This document shows positions 1-13,870 of a stretch of DNA of 64,000 nucleotides, in pieces (position 1 is the stretch's first letter; every line of letters begins with the position of its first letter). The position numbers and the translations under genes were made by a program. Below the pieces are notes generated by a model. It made no database searches. It was not told where the DNA came from and saw only the letters and a program-made list of their open reading frames with translations. Source of the stretch: Rotaria socialis (Eukaryota > Rotifera > Eurotatoria > Philodinida > Philodinidae); the NCBI GenBank assembly GCA_905331475.1, contig CAJNYU010004518.1:186001-250000 (forward strand). Direction: 5' to 3'.

Positions 1-1462
1 CAGGTCCCATTCAATCGTAAGTAGATTTTCTTTTTCTTGTTCATCTTTTTCATGATATACAAATAACAGAATAAGAGAGTAAATGTTTTCTATACAATCC
101 ATCATACGGACGTCGAAAGAAACAAATTTTATGTTATATCATAGCTGTTTTTGTTGTAAGTTTAAAAATTAAAATCTTCTTCATGTAATAAAACGTTGAA
201 ACTTGAATTCAAGTATTATTGGTAATCATATGTGTGACGATTTTTGATAGAAGAGATACCTGTGTTGATGGTATTACACTTTATTTAACTCTTCAAATCA
301 TAAATCGCATCGATTACATATAAAGCAACACACTTAAATACTCAACCATTTGAGAGAACGAAGAAGAAGGATAGATAAAGACAAATGTAAAGGACAGAAA
401 GATAGAGGCAATAGGTGTGATGAGAATAAATGGCACCATAACACCAAATCTTATGTATAGGTTACACTCGAACGAGAGCATTACACCCCCGGATGGAATT
501 TGGACGCTCTCTGCATATAATCGTTACAATATGCATAGTTTATGTCTATTACTCTTAAAGTATTAGCTACTTTTGTATCACAGCTATCTTCGGGATAATG
601 TCTTTAGCATAGATGTGTGTGCGTGTCGGTATTGGTACAATAAATTGATAAACTTCTAAAGCTTCTTAATACATTCTAATAACATGATCAAATGGATTAC
701 CTATACTTGTCGTTTCAATATGCTTTTGCAATATTCAACCTGGAGATAATATAGGTGTCAGGAAAAAAACTATGTTATTGAAACAAGAAGAAACCGGTCT
801 GAATAGAAATTTAATTGAAATCTTACTGTATTGTTTACTATATCTTTATCTTGCTTCGTATTGTAACTTATCTTTTTTTTTTAAATTTATTGCTCTTATT
901 GCATTATGTGAATTTGTTGAAATGGAAGTGGATTTCTACTTGTGAATAGACTGTTTACCATACTGATATACATAAATCATCGTTTGAATTCTCATCGCAA
1001 AAGGTACTAGATTAAGAACATGAAGTAAAAGAAAATGAACAAGATTTTTCTATTCTACGAGAAACTATTCTATTTTCTTTTTTACTTATTAGGACATGGG
1101 TATTAAATATTCGACAATAAAAGACTAGTATCCAAGCCGCTGCTCAGTACCTTCAAGTAGTGCAAACATATTTTAAGTTTTTTTTTATTTTTGTAAAAAT
1201 ATGTATGGTCTATCTTGTAAATCATATATAAAGGTGGCGGTAGTTCCTGTATTTTTGATTAAAAATAAGTTGAGCAAATACATTGGGTTTTTTCCAACAT
1301 GCAAGTACTTGGTTTGTTCCGTTTTTTTTCTTTTCTGCCGTTAAATACATACTTAAAAATGGCGTTATTCTTCCTCATTCTTTTCCCCGTTTGATTGGAG
1401 TAAGTAACACACTTGCCTTATTATTCGATCTTAAAGCAACATTGAATTATATAAAATATTCC
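1..1462. other. gene-poor 5' flank
   Basis: AT-rich sequence with frequent stops in all frames and no recognisable protein segment, RNA gene or repeat. An open frame runs upstream from the ART start to about 1283, but its translation is low-complexity and phenylalanine-rich, so I treat it as leader rather than coding. Confidence 0.5.
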
Positions 1463-4400
1463 ATGACTTCATTTGAACTCATCGTAATCGTTTTCGGTTC
1501 CACAAAAAGTGTATCAAATGTTAATTTACGATTTCCAATTTCATTTGTATTTGCTACTGATGAATCATCACTAGAAAATTTGATTACCACCGATCCACCA
1601 TCGTTTGATACCTGTTTACGACGATATTTTGTTCTTCTTCTTGACACAATTACTGATCAATTTTTCGATTGTCTTCATATGAATCATCATGTTCAAATAG
1701 TTTACAGTCAAAATAATTTTATTCATGCTCAGAACCGACAAAAATTACGTCTTATCAGAAATAAACAATGGCAACAAGTTACACTCGACTTAACATCTGA
1801 TATCGTGAATTTTCTCACAGTTGAAGGAGAAAAACAAGCGAAATTAGAACAAATATCATTGGCTCAAGTATACTATCGTCAAGCACGGTCGTTAAAAGAA
1901 TGGGCAATGTCATTTGTCAAAGTATAAAATATCTTATAAACATATTTTCTTCACCTTTTTTTTAAAGGCTGAACCCTGTCATATTCTACTTATTCCATTG
2001 AATAGCAGTGAAGACAACGTAAACAATACGTATAAGGATTTACACAGAATTTGTAAGTATACAAGAAAAATATACATTCCCTAAAGTCAATATTCATTGT
2101 TACGCTATTTTATTGAATAAGAAAGTTTCTCTTTTCATAAGCGAGTGCTTCATAACGATATTATAGTGTATTGATCATATTATCTCTTCAACAGCACATG
2201 CGCACCGATGTTCGAATCTTCTAACTGTTGCATTGGATAGTCTGATTTTAAAATCCACTTGTAGTGGGTTCTTCCGATGCACTGTTCTGATAGAACATAT
2301 TTTGCTACGTCATTAAAATAGTGACACCGCGCAACGGTTTCAACTTTTTCTCTGTATAATTTACTCATTATCATTTAAAATTGATTATATGAAATCACTA
2401 TATAATGTTGTGTTCCGATAGATGAAATGGTTACATAGATATCATCGTTAATATTACTCTTCTTTCGTATTGTTTTGAAGTTATTTTAATATTTACTGAG
2501 ATATTATCAAATAAAAAGAAGTAATTATGAATAATTGAAACACGTTTAATAACTTCAATTCTAGGTGCGGAACTAGGTTACCCATCAATCATCGTTCGAA
2601 AACTTGACGAATATATTCCTATAGGTGACATAGAAAAACCCTCTCTGATGCCTTATAGCTCAGCTTTATTTCATAATGAACATCCAAATTATATATGTAA
2701 ATTAATTAAAAACTTATCACCATTGAGATTCTATTTATATGGAAATGAGGATTGTATTGCAAGCGGCTGGAGTAATTTGATGATTGCTGGAGAAGTTCAA
2801 GTCATGGACGACGAAGATAACTGGTGCGCATTTCTTGAAAATGAACCCATTGATAATGAAATCAAATGGAACTTTGGAACTATGTTTGGAGAAAAATGGC
2901 AAGTGAATCGTATAACGCCAATATGTTTAACTGATTTGAATGGAAGTCTTCGATTTCAATCAGCGCTTCGACGCGCTGTTAAAACAATTAGTCAGCATCA
3001 GATTGAAGTGACTTCATTAATTTTTGAATGGTATGATAAATGTATTCGAGATGGTCATCTTCAGTTAGAAGTAAAATCAATTTGTTTTTAATCATTAATA
3101 TAGTTTACTTCTGTTTTTAAACAGCCTAAACTGACCAGTCAAGACGAAGACAAAATCACTAGAACAAAAATTGAAGCAGGCAGAATATTCTACGAATGCA
3201 GGTTTCAGTATTTATCTACTTTGCCTCAAGTTCGTCTAACCTCGAACATGAAAGGAGATTCATTTATTTGGCTTGGAGAAATATTGAATCATCCTAACAA
3301 GAATCTTGATGAAACGATTGCACCATCGAAATGGAATATTTTCAATGAAATATCAATTTGTATACCATACATTGAAATTCAGTTGAGAGAAGAAAAAAGA
3401 ATTTTTCTTGTTGTTTCCGGTTCACTTGGTCACACATTATTTATTACAAGTTTTCATTTAATGTCACTAATTCCATATATTTATATTTATTGTTCTTCAT
3501 TCGATTTATATGTTAATTGGGCAAACTATTATTCGGGAATTCGAGGAGTTCATGCAAATGCCAGAGAGCTTGGCAAACAAATAAATCAAGATTTGAATAA
3601 ATTTTACCCATTTAGACCTGCCACGAATAATCACCAGTATACTTCTAAGGTGCAGTACCAGGTGAGAATTTTTAAAAATTACAGAGCCTACCGAAAGTTT
3701 GACTGTTTGATATCTCAGAGACATTCCAGTGAACCGCTACATATTGTCTAGCAAAGAAATTTGATTTCGTCTTTCTTTTTTCTAGAACTAAGAAATAAGT
3801 ACCTTTGATAAATACTTTTGTCTTTTGAGATCTATATTTTGTTAGCACAACTAAAATTATTTGCATAGCGCAGTTCGAACAGATTGCTGTAGATTTTCTA
3901 CAATTGTTTTCAAATCGAACTTAGACTTGAATTTGTCAGTAGATCGTACTTGCAATTCAGCACATCATCAAAGTAAACTAACTTTTCGCTTATTATAGAC
4001 ATAAATTGATTGAATCGTGTTGGATTAGCGAAAGATCAAAGATTCAATTTACTATCATCTCATAGCAGAAATAGATATCATAGATCTTTCAGTATATGTG
4101 CAATTTTTTAAATTCTATAATAACGTTTATTTCCCGGTGGATTTGAAAAATCAAAGAACAACTCAATCTTTAACACTTTTATTACAAATTGAATGATTTA
4201 GGACTATTTTCAAAATCATAATTCAACATCGACAACTTCCTTATCATCATGGTTTGTCTTTTATAATCCAGAGCAATCACACATTTTCCTAGCTCACCAA
4301 CGTGAGATTGACACTCTTCTGTGTATGCCGCATACAACTCAATCTCGTGATGAAATGTTGATCGAATTTCGCCGAATTTGTAAGGATGATAACAGAGCTC

Positions 4401-5041
4401 TTAATGAAATTAATAGACTCGAAAAAGAGTACGATTCAAAGGATGCGGTTTATTGGTATTCACGTGAATATTTTCTTTACCGAATAATAAATCAAGCGCT
4501 GCGAAACAATGATGTGGAATCCATGTTTAAAATGAGATACTTTCTTACGGATCTCTATGCACAACTCACTGAATTATGCACACAGGATCACGTGCAGAAG
4601 CTATTTGACCAACGCAATGGAATAATGGTGTATCGCGGTCAGCAAATGACTAAAGCAGAATTAGAATACTTTCGAACGATTCAAGGTTGCATTATAGCCA
4701 CTAAACCATTTTTATCAGCAACTAGATCATTTGCTGTTGCGAGTCTGTTTGCAGCGACATCAGAAGGCCCTGATATAACTCAAGTAATATTCTGCATTAA
4801 AATAGATCGATTCTATGAAAATTTTAGACCATTTGCCTATATTTCTCAAGCTGCATTCATGCCCGAAGAAGAAGAAGTTTTATTTTCTATGGGTAGTTTA
4901 TTTCGTGTTCAATCTATTGAAACATTAATCACAGAAGAAAATATTTCTGTGATAAATTTAACATTGGTGGAACCAAGTGAATTGGCAAAAAATAATTTTT
5001 TCATCAATAATCCAATTCAATGGTCAACTAACCAGTATTGA
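1463..5041 (+). CDS. ADP-ribosyltransferase (R-S-E class) with a long N-terminal extension
   Basis: Five exons join in frame: 1463-1921, 1968-2052, 2565-3070, 3125-3661, 4202-5041, giving 808 aa. The C-terminal part carries the arginine-type ADP-ribosyltransferase signature: VYRGQ (R about 674), FLSAT (S about 701) and MPEEEEVLF (acidic E-x-E at about 751-754). This family transfers ADP-ribose from NAD+ to protein side chains and is heavily expanded in bdelloid rotifers. Residues about 390-470 (FLVVSGSLG, later RGVHANA) resemble the alpha/beta segment found before the ART domain in bdelloid proteins. The first ~370 residues match no family I recognise. The start at 1463 (MTSFEL) is chosen because the frame above it looks non-coding. 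Introns are 46, 512, 54 and 540 bases. The two long introns are the weakest joins, and the N-terminal exons could belong to a separate gene, although reading phase is preserved throughout. No signal peptide is visible. Confidence 0.78.
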
Positions 5042-6178
5042 AAATAAACTTTTTTTTCTAGCAAATTCCTATAATTCTACCGATAACACTGTTCGATTTT
5101 CATTCAAGCTTGTATTTTTCAGAGAAAACTGCTTATCAATAAAGCAAGCGAAAAAACAAGAAAATTTTACTTTCAATTCTTCTCACGTACAGTATTCACA
5201 TTAGGGCTTTTGTCTCTGATTCTTTTCATCTTAATTGAGTCAAGAGTTAACATAAAATGATTTCCTGTGCAAATTTAAATATAACATGCTATCCCCTATT
5301 TTATAATCTTAGTACTTACTCGTTTAGAATTCGATCTAAAACTAGTATTGAACTGTAGAAATTATAATTTGTATTTGACTCTTCCTGTTGTTGATACAGA
5401 TCTTATTTCGAGAACAACTCGGTCTGGTATATGAAAAATGATTCCTTATTGTGTTCTACAATAGGCTAAGTACAATAAATATATTTTAAAGTAGATGTAA
5501 AAAAACAATCTTTAATGAAGTAAAAGTAGAAATGCTGCTTCATATTTGAATTCAATCGTGATCACTTTTCTCAACTCATTTAGATCTAAATTGAATCATT
5601 TTTCGGAGTACATCTTGATTTTTGTTCAGATAGCTAAATCATTATTTCTATATCAAACTGATAATTCTATCTATTCGAATACTTATACATTGCTAGATCT
5701 TTTCCATTAGCTTTGCTTTTAATACTCCTTAAACATCACATATTATTTTTCTTTTCTCATTGGTTGAGACACTGCATATGCTATTTAATAAATGAATAAC
5801 GCCATCCTCAGTGATTGATTTGCGTTATTGACTATTCTCTTTCTGTGCCTATTGAATGTTAATTCATTTTATCCTTCTACTAATACGATTTCTATATAGC
5901 AATAGATAAACTATGTAGAGTCAAGTGTAATTAATCAAAAATCAAAAATACGAAAAAAGTTGATTGTGTAACCAAAATGTATCTAATAAAAAATAAATGT
6001 CTCCATGTGATGCAAGGTGCATCTTCATTCCTACGTGCGTAATACTACGTATAAAAACAACACGAATGACAAAAAACTAACAAAAATACATTTTAGATAA
6101 TTTCACAGTTATTAATAAAACAGTATAACAAGTTCTCCATCTTCAAAACAAAAACAAAACAGTGATATTCTCTAGAAA
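5042..6178. other. intergenic spacer between ART and GNAT genes
   Basis: AT-rich, with many stops in every frame. I see no gene, RNA or clear repeat. A short open frame at 4977-5204 is a shadow of the ART 3' end. Confidence 0.5.
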
Positions 6179-6631
6179 ATGATCAAGATTTCTTACAATC
6201 TTAATTATCAATTGTCACATTTAGAAAATTTACTTTTGCCGTTATTCAAAAAGTATTATGACAATGATAGTTTACGTGTTACAATTGAAAGTGCAAATCA
6301 TATTTGGTGTGCATATGAAAATCATCAATGTGTTGGTTGTGCATTAATGACAGATATTGGTTCGTATGATGGATTGTATATTATTCTATTTGGTGTTAGT
6401 GAATCACTACAAAGACGTGGCATAGGAACACGTTTGTTAAAAAAGATTATTAAATGGTCTCGTAAAAATAAACATCGATTTATCTATCTTCACACAGAAT
6501 ATGATAATGAAAGTGCAATTAAATTATATGAGAAAGCCGGTTTTCAAAAACAATTTGATCATCCTGATTATACGAAAGAATTACCACAATTTGACTCTAA
6601 TGTACTTCCAATGTTGTTGTTAATAAAATAA
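6179..6631 (+). CDS. GNAT-family N-acetyltransferase
   Basis: Intronless 150-aa protein of the GCN5-related N-acetyltransferase superfamily, which transfers an acetyl group from acetyl-CoA to an amine. Motif A, which binds the CoA pyrophosphate, is visible at about residues 73-90 with Q-R-R-G-I-G at 78-83. Motif B is at about 111-122 (ESAIKLYEKAGF). The length is typical of a free-standing single-domain GNAT. There is no signal peptide or membrane segment, so it is probably cytosolic. The substrate cannot be told from the sequence; the residues after motif B (FDHPDY) are typical of small-molecule or uncharacterised GNATs. No intron is present although most neighbours are split, which is compatible with retroposition or bacterial origin but proves neither. 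The ATG at 6179 opens directly into beta1 (MIKISYN). Confidence 0.85.
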   Translation: MIKISYNLNYQLSHLENLLLPLFKKYYDNDSLRVTIESANHIWCAYENHQCVGCALMTDIGSYDGLYIILFGVSESLQRRGIGTRLLKKIIKWSRKNKHRFIYLHTEYDNESAIKLYEKAGFQKQFDHPDYTKELPQFDSNVLPMLLLIK

Positions 6632-8832
6632 AAATTATTCAGCTTTTGTTAAGAATTTTAATATTCTTCTATCGTGTACAGTATATACAAATATAAATAG
6701 GGACAAGAGGAAACATAATATTCAACAGTGAAAATGTATGCACGATGAATTCAGCTTACGGTCCCGCTTATGCTAAAGTTCTTATCGATCAAGAATTCAA
6801 AATCCATTAGTACTTAGGATTTATTTCGTTGTCAAAAACATTTTCATATGCTCTGAAATTCGATAATTATTTTGAAGCCTTATTTTGGATAGATTCTCGT
6901 ATATAGAAAAGTCTAATAGGCGCATTGGTTTGATTCATTAAGTAGTTAGTTCATTCATCCATCTTGGTTAACGTATTTGTCAGGGCATGATTTTATGTGA
7001 ATGATTCGTATAAGACTTGAATATGTTTCTTGCTATACAAATCAAGATTGTGTACCGGCGACACCTACTAGACTAAATGTTGTTGCTTTCTTTTGTATAT
7101 TAAACATTGACATCATTGAAACATATTGTATATTCACTTGTATTTTAACACTCTATTATCGGCAAATACTGAAAATGCATCTTATAAAATCGAATAGAAA
7201 CTATTTGCAAAATTTATTACGTAGACGCATCAAGAAAAGAAAGTGTGCGAAAGAAGTTCAGTGTCTCAGTTGATTTTCATTTTTCTTCGAAATTATCTCA
7301 TTATTAAAAATGCACAAATTCGTCAGTTCTTTTATGGCAAAGTTCATTAGAAATTCTTTATTATTACAGCTCTAGTATGACTGAAATATGGAATTTATAT
7401 GTATCCGTTACTCTTGCTAAAATGATGCCAACTACTTTTAACAAAAAAATCGACTTTGCTCTTAAGATCTGTAATCAAGGCATTAACTATTTCCGTGTGT
7501 CTATGAGAAAAGTATGAACCGGCTTGTGATGTCTATCATGTGTAAATCTTACGTTTTTTTTTACACAGCTCAATAATGAAATTATGAACATCTGTAAAAT
7601 GAAGGGATAAACCACAAAAACTTCCCTTGCCAATTTACATTCATGATTTACTTTCAAAATACATTTGAGTTCCGTAAACTTCGGTCTCAATAAATCAAAA
7701 GAGTAATATTGAACTATTCAGTATCAGTAAAGGAATAGTTGTGCGAAAACTTTATCGAACCCGATGAATTTGTTCTAACAAAAAATATAGATTCTTCATT
7801 TAATAATTAACTATACGATTAATTAGGTATCATCAGCTGTGTTCCAAGTGTTTGTATTCTTTTACTATAGATCATGCGAATCATAAAATACTTCCTGGTG
7901 AGACGGTCCAAAAAAGAAACACACTTATAGATACTATGACTATGTATTAACGAAGAGTCTTTATTAAAGCATATCATTGATTGCATAAAAAAAACATACC
8001 TCAGAACTTACTGATTAAAACGCTCGGAGTAACGACTATTTCCATTGTTCAAACTTAATTGGCTATAATGGATGAAAGTTAGATGAAAAAATAGTCTTTT
8101 GTCATACTTTTCTCGTTTGTCATTATTTCAACGTTTTTATATTCTTTTTATTATTATTGGCAGATGAAGATCTTTGACATTGATAGACATTAATATTTCT
8201 AATCTTTGAGATAATGTTCTTCTCAATCTCCACTTTATATATATAGCAACAAAGTGTTAAAAGTATTGATGAATAATTAATGAGCATTGAAAAATCACTC
8301 ATGAAAATTCTCAAACACATTGTGGAAATTAAAAGTCATTTTTTTGACAAAGTCTTATATTTAGAGTACTTGACAAATGCTATAATAATGTTTACTATTA
8401 CTAAAATGCAATGTAGTCTATGCTTGTCTTCTGCGTCTCGAACATCCAATTGTGGTAGCAAAATAATAAGCAAAGCGTTCGTTTAAATGATAAGAATCTC
8501 GATGAACTAAAATTTCCTACAAATATAATATTGAATTGATAGTCACAATGAAGATCATTTTATATAATGAAAGTCATCTAGAATTGATCTATACATATTA
8601 ATATAGTATGTTTTTGTATAGAATATTCTTTTTTTTTTATTTCGTTTAAGAAAGAATTCTGTTGTTTTGTCAGCAAAGAAAAACATATTTTATTGAAAAA
8701 TTTAATTTATGCGATTAAATAATACGATATCAAGCCCTTCACTCGAAAAAAGTTACGAATTTTTCTTTATCAAGACTTGAGTCCAAGAATAGATGAGTTG
8801 TCTAGTTATTGTTTTCTTCTATTTACCAATGA
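6632..8832. other. gene-poor region
   Basis: AT-rich non-coding sequence with stop-dense frames. The open frames at 7001-7273 (+) and 7487-7690 (-) have no protein-like composition and match no family I know. No RNA gene or clear repeat seen. Confidence 0.45.
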
Positions 8833-10032
8833 TTACATTGATCCCAGCTGATTTTTAGATGCCAGCAGGGATGTACCTGTAAAGATAAAGAAAAGCAATG
8901 ATTAATATGTTAAATTTTACTATAAAAACTTTGATGTTGTTTGAAAGAAATCTAAAAACAATATTGATGCGAAAATATTTCTCAGTGCATTAGTTCTTCA
9001 TCCTAATTTTCTATTTAAACCATTTTTGAGCACGTATGAAAAGAATGCCCATTCATAAAAATTAGACTGGATTACAAACCGTTGCTTGTCGGCATTGTCG
9101 CACTTGTATATGATGATGTTTCTGCTGTTCTCATTTTTGTGATGGTCATTGATGTTGCATGACCAAAAGAAGCTAAAAAAGCAAACGGACGGTGGAAAAC
9201 AAGTCTCATTGATATCTTTATGTAAAGTATTTTTAAAAAAAGCATCAATTATAATTTTACTAGCGTACCTTCTGTTGTTGATAATGCTGCATTCATCGTT
9301 GATAGGTCCTGAGTGTTCATCATCATGCTTGATAGATCTGGGATAGTCTGCATCATCGTTGATAATTCTGGTGTTTGCATCATCGTACTTCGTGTAGTCA
9401 TATCACTGAAGTTTCCATGATCAGACACTAAATAAATTAAAATAATCTTCGTGAATTATAGAACATACAAAAACTGATTTATTTAATCACATATAGAACG
9501 GAGCATATACCTTCATGTGTTGATGAGAATTCCTTTTTCGTAAATATAGATTCCGAACTCATTTGCATTGTTGTTGCTGATCTTGTTGTTATTGTTGTTG
9601 CTGTTGCTGTTGATGCGCCTGAAAGTTTGTAAAAGTGAAAAAGAAAAAATTGCAAACAGAAAAGATCCTTTTTGGTTTGAATATGTAAAATATCCTACAG
9701 AATACTGATTACATACTTGACTTTATTAAATTTTCATTTGTTGTTAATGGAGCTGTTGAAACTGGTTTCATGGTTGCGTTTACAGCTATTGTTATGGTTG
9801 TTGGTTCTGTCATTTGTGTCCTACGCGTAACAATGATAGTCGTTGGAATGATAATTATCGCGATGATAACGATAGTAACAATAATAATAGATATAATCCA
9901 TAACCTTTTTCTTCTTGTAGCTATATTTCTAAATGATTCACCTATATTAGTTAGATAGATTTAAAACAAAACGACGAGCTCATACTCAGCTCTTGATGAT
10001 GAATTTGATGCATCGCTGGTTTCCACTGGCAT
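8833..10032 (-). CDS. Thr/Ser/Met-rich single-pass (type II) membrane protein
   Basis: Six short exons on the minus strand join in frame: 9986-10032, 9717-9928, 9511-9618, 9269-9427, 9080-9172, 8833-8876. They give 220 aa, start MPVETSD, stop TAA. A basic stretch (TRRKRLW) precedes a strong hydrophobic segment at about residues 26-49, rich in Ile and Val, with no signal peptide before it. This suggests a signal anchor with the C-terminus outside the cell or in the lumen. The rest is Thr/Ser-rich with repeated TMMQTPELS and TMMQTIPDLS-like units, the kind of stalk that is usually O-glycosylated. The internal exons of 108, 159 and 93 bases all begin and end in phase 1 and are multiples of three, so any could be skipped without a frameshift. 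No catalytic or lectin domain is visible. The gene was found by splicing and no exon is a long ORF. The first junction uses the second of two nearby acceptors, because the nearer one brings a stop. Function unknown. Confidence 0.7.
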
Positions 10033-13000
10033 TGGTAGAAGCTAAATGATTCAAAAGGCGAACATTGTTGATATAATTCAAATGGTTTACAATACTTGTC
10101 GAATTTTGTGTTATTTTATTTCAGTAAATTTTTGCAATAAAAGAAATGTAATGCATGTAGTATCGTTTTCTTTTTTTTGATAAAATGACCTATTAGTATG
10201 AACATTTTCTAATACTTGATTTTATATTTACTGATAATTGCTAATATTCTCCATCTGCTATTTTAATTAATACATTTCTATTTTTGAAACTGTATGTTCA
10301 TGAAACACAATTGCCTGGAAAATATTAGCTATTTGCTCAACGATTATCCACCGTAAAAATATTATTGAAAAGCTTTCTGTGTATGTGTGGTTTTTCCATT
10401 TCCGTCTATTTAAAAAAACAAGAAAGTTCGTCATAGAACGCAGTTTAACGCCATGATCATATCACTATGTATATCGTGTTTATCTTGAAATAAAAAGCAT
10501 GGTATACATTCAACAAAATATGTTTCGTAATATATAAAGCAAATACACGCAACGCTAAATGCGTTGTTTACACAGACTGTTAACTTTATTGTTTTTAAAC
10601 TGTCTAGCGGCTGCATTGATTGATTGAGATCGATAGAAAATCGATAAAATTAATCTCAAATATTCAATAAGATACTGATGAAAGTTTACAACATGCCACA
10701 ATTATTGTTTTAGTAAAGTTTGAATCATTTCATGTCAGTTTTTAGAGTGAAAGATCATTTATTTACAGTGAGTCGTTTTCAACTAGGTAGGAAGTCTAAA
10801 ATGTGTGTATTGGTTCTACACTTTTACTCTTCGATGTTTTTAATAGGAATTGATCAATCATTTACGATGGACTAAATCGGTAGGTATTGCCAACATTCTG
10901 TTTTTCGCTAATATATTGGAACTAAATCGATGAAAATATATAACATCTGTATTCCTATCGATTAATAGAACAAAGAACTTTAGAAAACTCACAGAAACAT
11001 ATGGTAAAAATGCCGTATCTATTGACGTCATTTATGTCATATTTATTCTAAGGTTTTATACATAAAGGGAAATCGCAATGAAGGAATTTATAATGAAGCC
11101 GACAATTAATTATTGATAATATTTATTTATTATCAACAAGATATTTTATACCATTTACGATTGACTAATCGACAAAAGAAGTAAATTCAAGGAGCTACAG
11201 TTTTTTTAGAATCTATCAAAATTCATGATCTTGTTTTTGACCAAGAATTATTAATGCAGAAAACCACTTTTCACAGGTCTATCATCCAAACATTGCTATT
11301 TGTTACATGAAAATGTTCATTGTCTCTGCGAACATGGATGGGAATCAATTTCTGATAATATATATATATATATATAGAAAAACTGAAAGGCAATAACAGA
11401 AAAATGGCATCCGTCCATTTAAGACGATACATATTTCCTCTTAGAAAGCCTATATTGAAAACAAGATTGCATGTACTGATCATAGTACTACGCTTTTATC
11501 AGACTCGATAAGAAACATTGAAAGAGTGAAATACATCTGAGTAGCAGTAAGAATACAAATTAATCTATTCTTTAAATGTATACATTCGTTGTTGAATTTG
11601 TTGTTAAATACTTCTCCGATAAGTATCACTAAATCATGGATGTACAAGAAACGTATCCATCAGACTTGTTGATGATGGATAGAGTAGGAGTGTAAATGAT
11701 GGCGCAAATAATCAACTAATCAATTATACATTTATGCATATTAGTCAAAATAAACATTGGCAACTAAATGTTTGCGCGAATGTCTAATTACCTATGAAGA
11801 TGAGACAAGCTAAGTGACTAATGAAAATCGAATTGACGTTTAAAGAATGAAATTGATGACTTATGAATTATAAATACAATAGAATGAGAAAGATTTTTTA
11901 GCCATCTTTCTTTTAACTATGGGGCTCATACATTTGAAAAATAAAGATAAAGATAAACATTAAAATTATCTAACATGCATGTGCTATTTGTATTCGAAAT
12001 AAATATTCGTCATACTCGATGAAGATGTCTCGCTGAAAGAAAGATAAACCAAAAGGTTTTTTTCTTATAAGCAATAATTTGAAAAAGAATAAAAATTTGA
12101 AGATATTAATTGTTGTTTTGATAGAATTAAAATAATACAAATCATCAGTGCCAACTGTATTGAAGGCACTTTTGTGAAATACTAATTTGTTATCGTTCAA
12201 TTTCATTACTAATTATTAATAGCTTTTAACTTTGATGTGCTATAGAAATGTTTTTGTTTAGTGCATCGATAGTCTATTGCATGAAACTCAGATCTTTTTT
12301 CAATGGGAATCTATTTTTTTGTGTACTTGAGTATTAAAGAAAAGCACAACGATAAAAACAAAGCTTGAAACTTTCAAAAAATGTTAATCAACGTGAAAAA
12401 TTGGACCGTCCTTGATAATCGAAAACGAGATCGGAACGTGTGTAATTTTTCTGTGCGATGCTTTTTTTCACGTCGAAAGTTCAACTGTTTTCTAAAAATA
12501 TGTTTTTCATTATAAAAAGAACAATATAATTGCTATCTGTCGAAAACATTGCCTATGTTTTTATGTCTTTTGTAGCCTATCCGATTGACATTAATCATAT
12601 GGTCAAAATAGACGACATTAACAGTACAATCAATTATTCGATAAAGATCCATATTGACAAAAAGTTGGAAAGTAATAGTTACATAAGATTACTGATATTT
12701 TGATATGGACCTTCTAACAAGAGATACTTTTTAATTAAACATATAATTGGTTACTTAATCTTTATTGTTATACAGTTTAGTTAATCATTGAAAGCCAAAT
12801 ATTTTGAAGGCAGATAAAAAGATTGGGTCTTTGAAATATTCAACTTAGTTAAAAATCGCTTTAAGATTATCAATCAATCATTGCATTGCTTCAAGAATCG
12901 TTTCTATTTCTCTTGGAAAAGCTAACTTCTTTACAAATAATTACAAGTTTTAGTACTGTGCTTTATAGATTTGCCACAACAAAAATTCTACTAATATGAA

Positions 13001-13870
13001 AATTGCATATTTCAAAAAATATTGCTGAAAAATTTCTACATGAAAATTATAATGAGCATTTATTTACTTCTGTTCTGATTTTTGTTTTTCAATGCTAGAT
13101 TACATAGAGTTACAATGATGATACTTTTGAATTAAATCATCTGAAAAGAAGTGTTTTTACAGTTAAACGAGCAATCGTTCAATTAGGATAATAGTTTTAA
13201 ATTCAATTGAATACTTGAATTATGATCAAATAAATTTAATTGATTATTATACAATTCTATAGATATTGTATTCGACTCAAATGTTTATAATCGATGATGC
13301 AGACTTTACAATTGACGGGTAAACGTCAAGATTATGTCTTAGTAATCACGAACAACCAAATGAAAAGACTCAATTTGAAGTCTATCTTGAATTATGTACA
13401 TCGAATAAAGGACGAATGTGTCTGGAAAAAAAGCATACTTCAAGAATATGATCAAATCATGACAGAAAATTTTCAGTAAATAATAATTCAAAAACAGAAG
13501 TGCTTTTTTTTCCATATATTGATAATAATTTAAGGAATAGAAATATGATAGCATGGAAGCAATAATTATTTTACTGTTGCATCAGTTATTTTGAAAATAT
13601 CGAAACATCATTTTAGTTTCGATCATCATATTAAAAGAAGAATTCTAATTTTAGTTTACGATTCTAAGTAAATAATTTTATTTTTTAAATAAATTTACGG
13701 ACAGAAAAAAAACAATATTTGACGGATATTGAAAATGTTTTTTTTTTAGAAGATAAATATCGAGTAATAATACTATACTAGAATGTCTCAATACTAATTC
13801 AACATAGAGTAACTCTATCTAAAATGTTTAAATTGTTCAAAAGAGCTGCATCATGAATCGCCATACTAAT
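10033..13870. other. long gene-poor interval
   Basis: About 3.8 kb of AT-rich sequence without a convincing coding segment. It holds a (TA)n run at about 11357-11376. A small frame at 13294-13479 (+, 61 aa) has a plausible amino-acid mix but no recognised similarity. A multi-exon gene of very short exons cannot be excluded by eye. Confidence 0.4.
11357..11376. repeat. (TA)n microsatellite
   Basis: About ten uninterrupted TA units, with no coding role. Confidence 0.9.

Noticed and set aside
1283..1462. In-frame extension upstream of the ART start
   Set aside because: Translation is Phe-rich and low-complexity with no conserved look; the ATG at 1463 opens into regular protein sequence.
13294..13479. 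61-aa plus-strand frame with plausible composition
   Set aside because: Too short, no recognised similarity and no splice partners found nearby.
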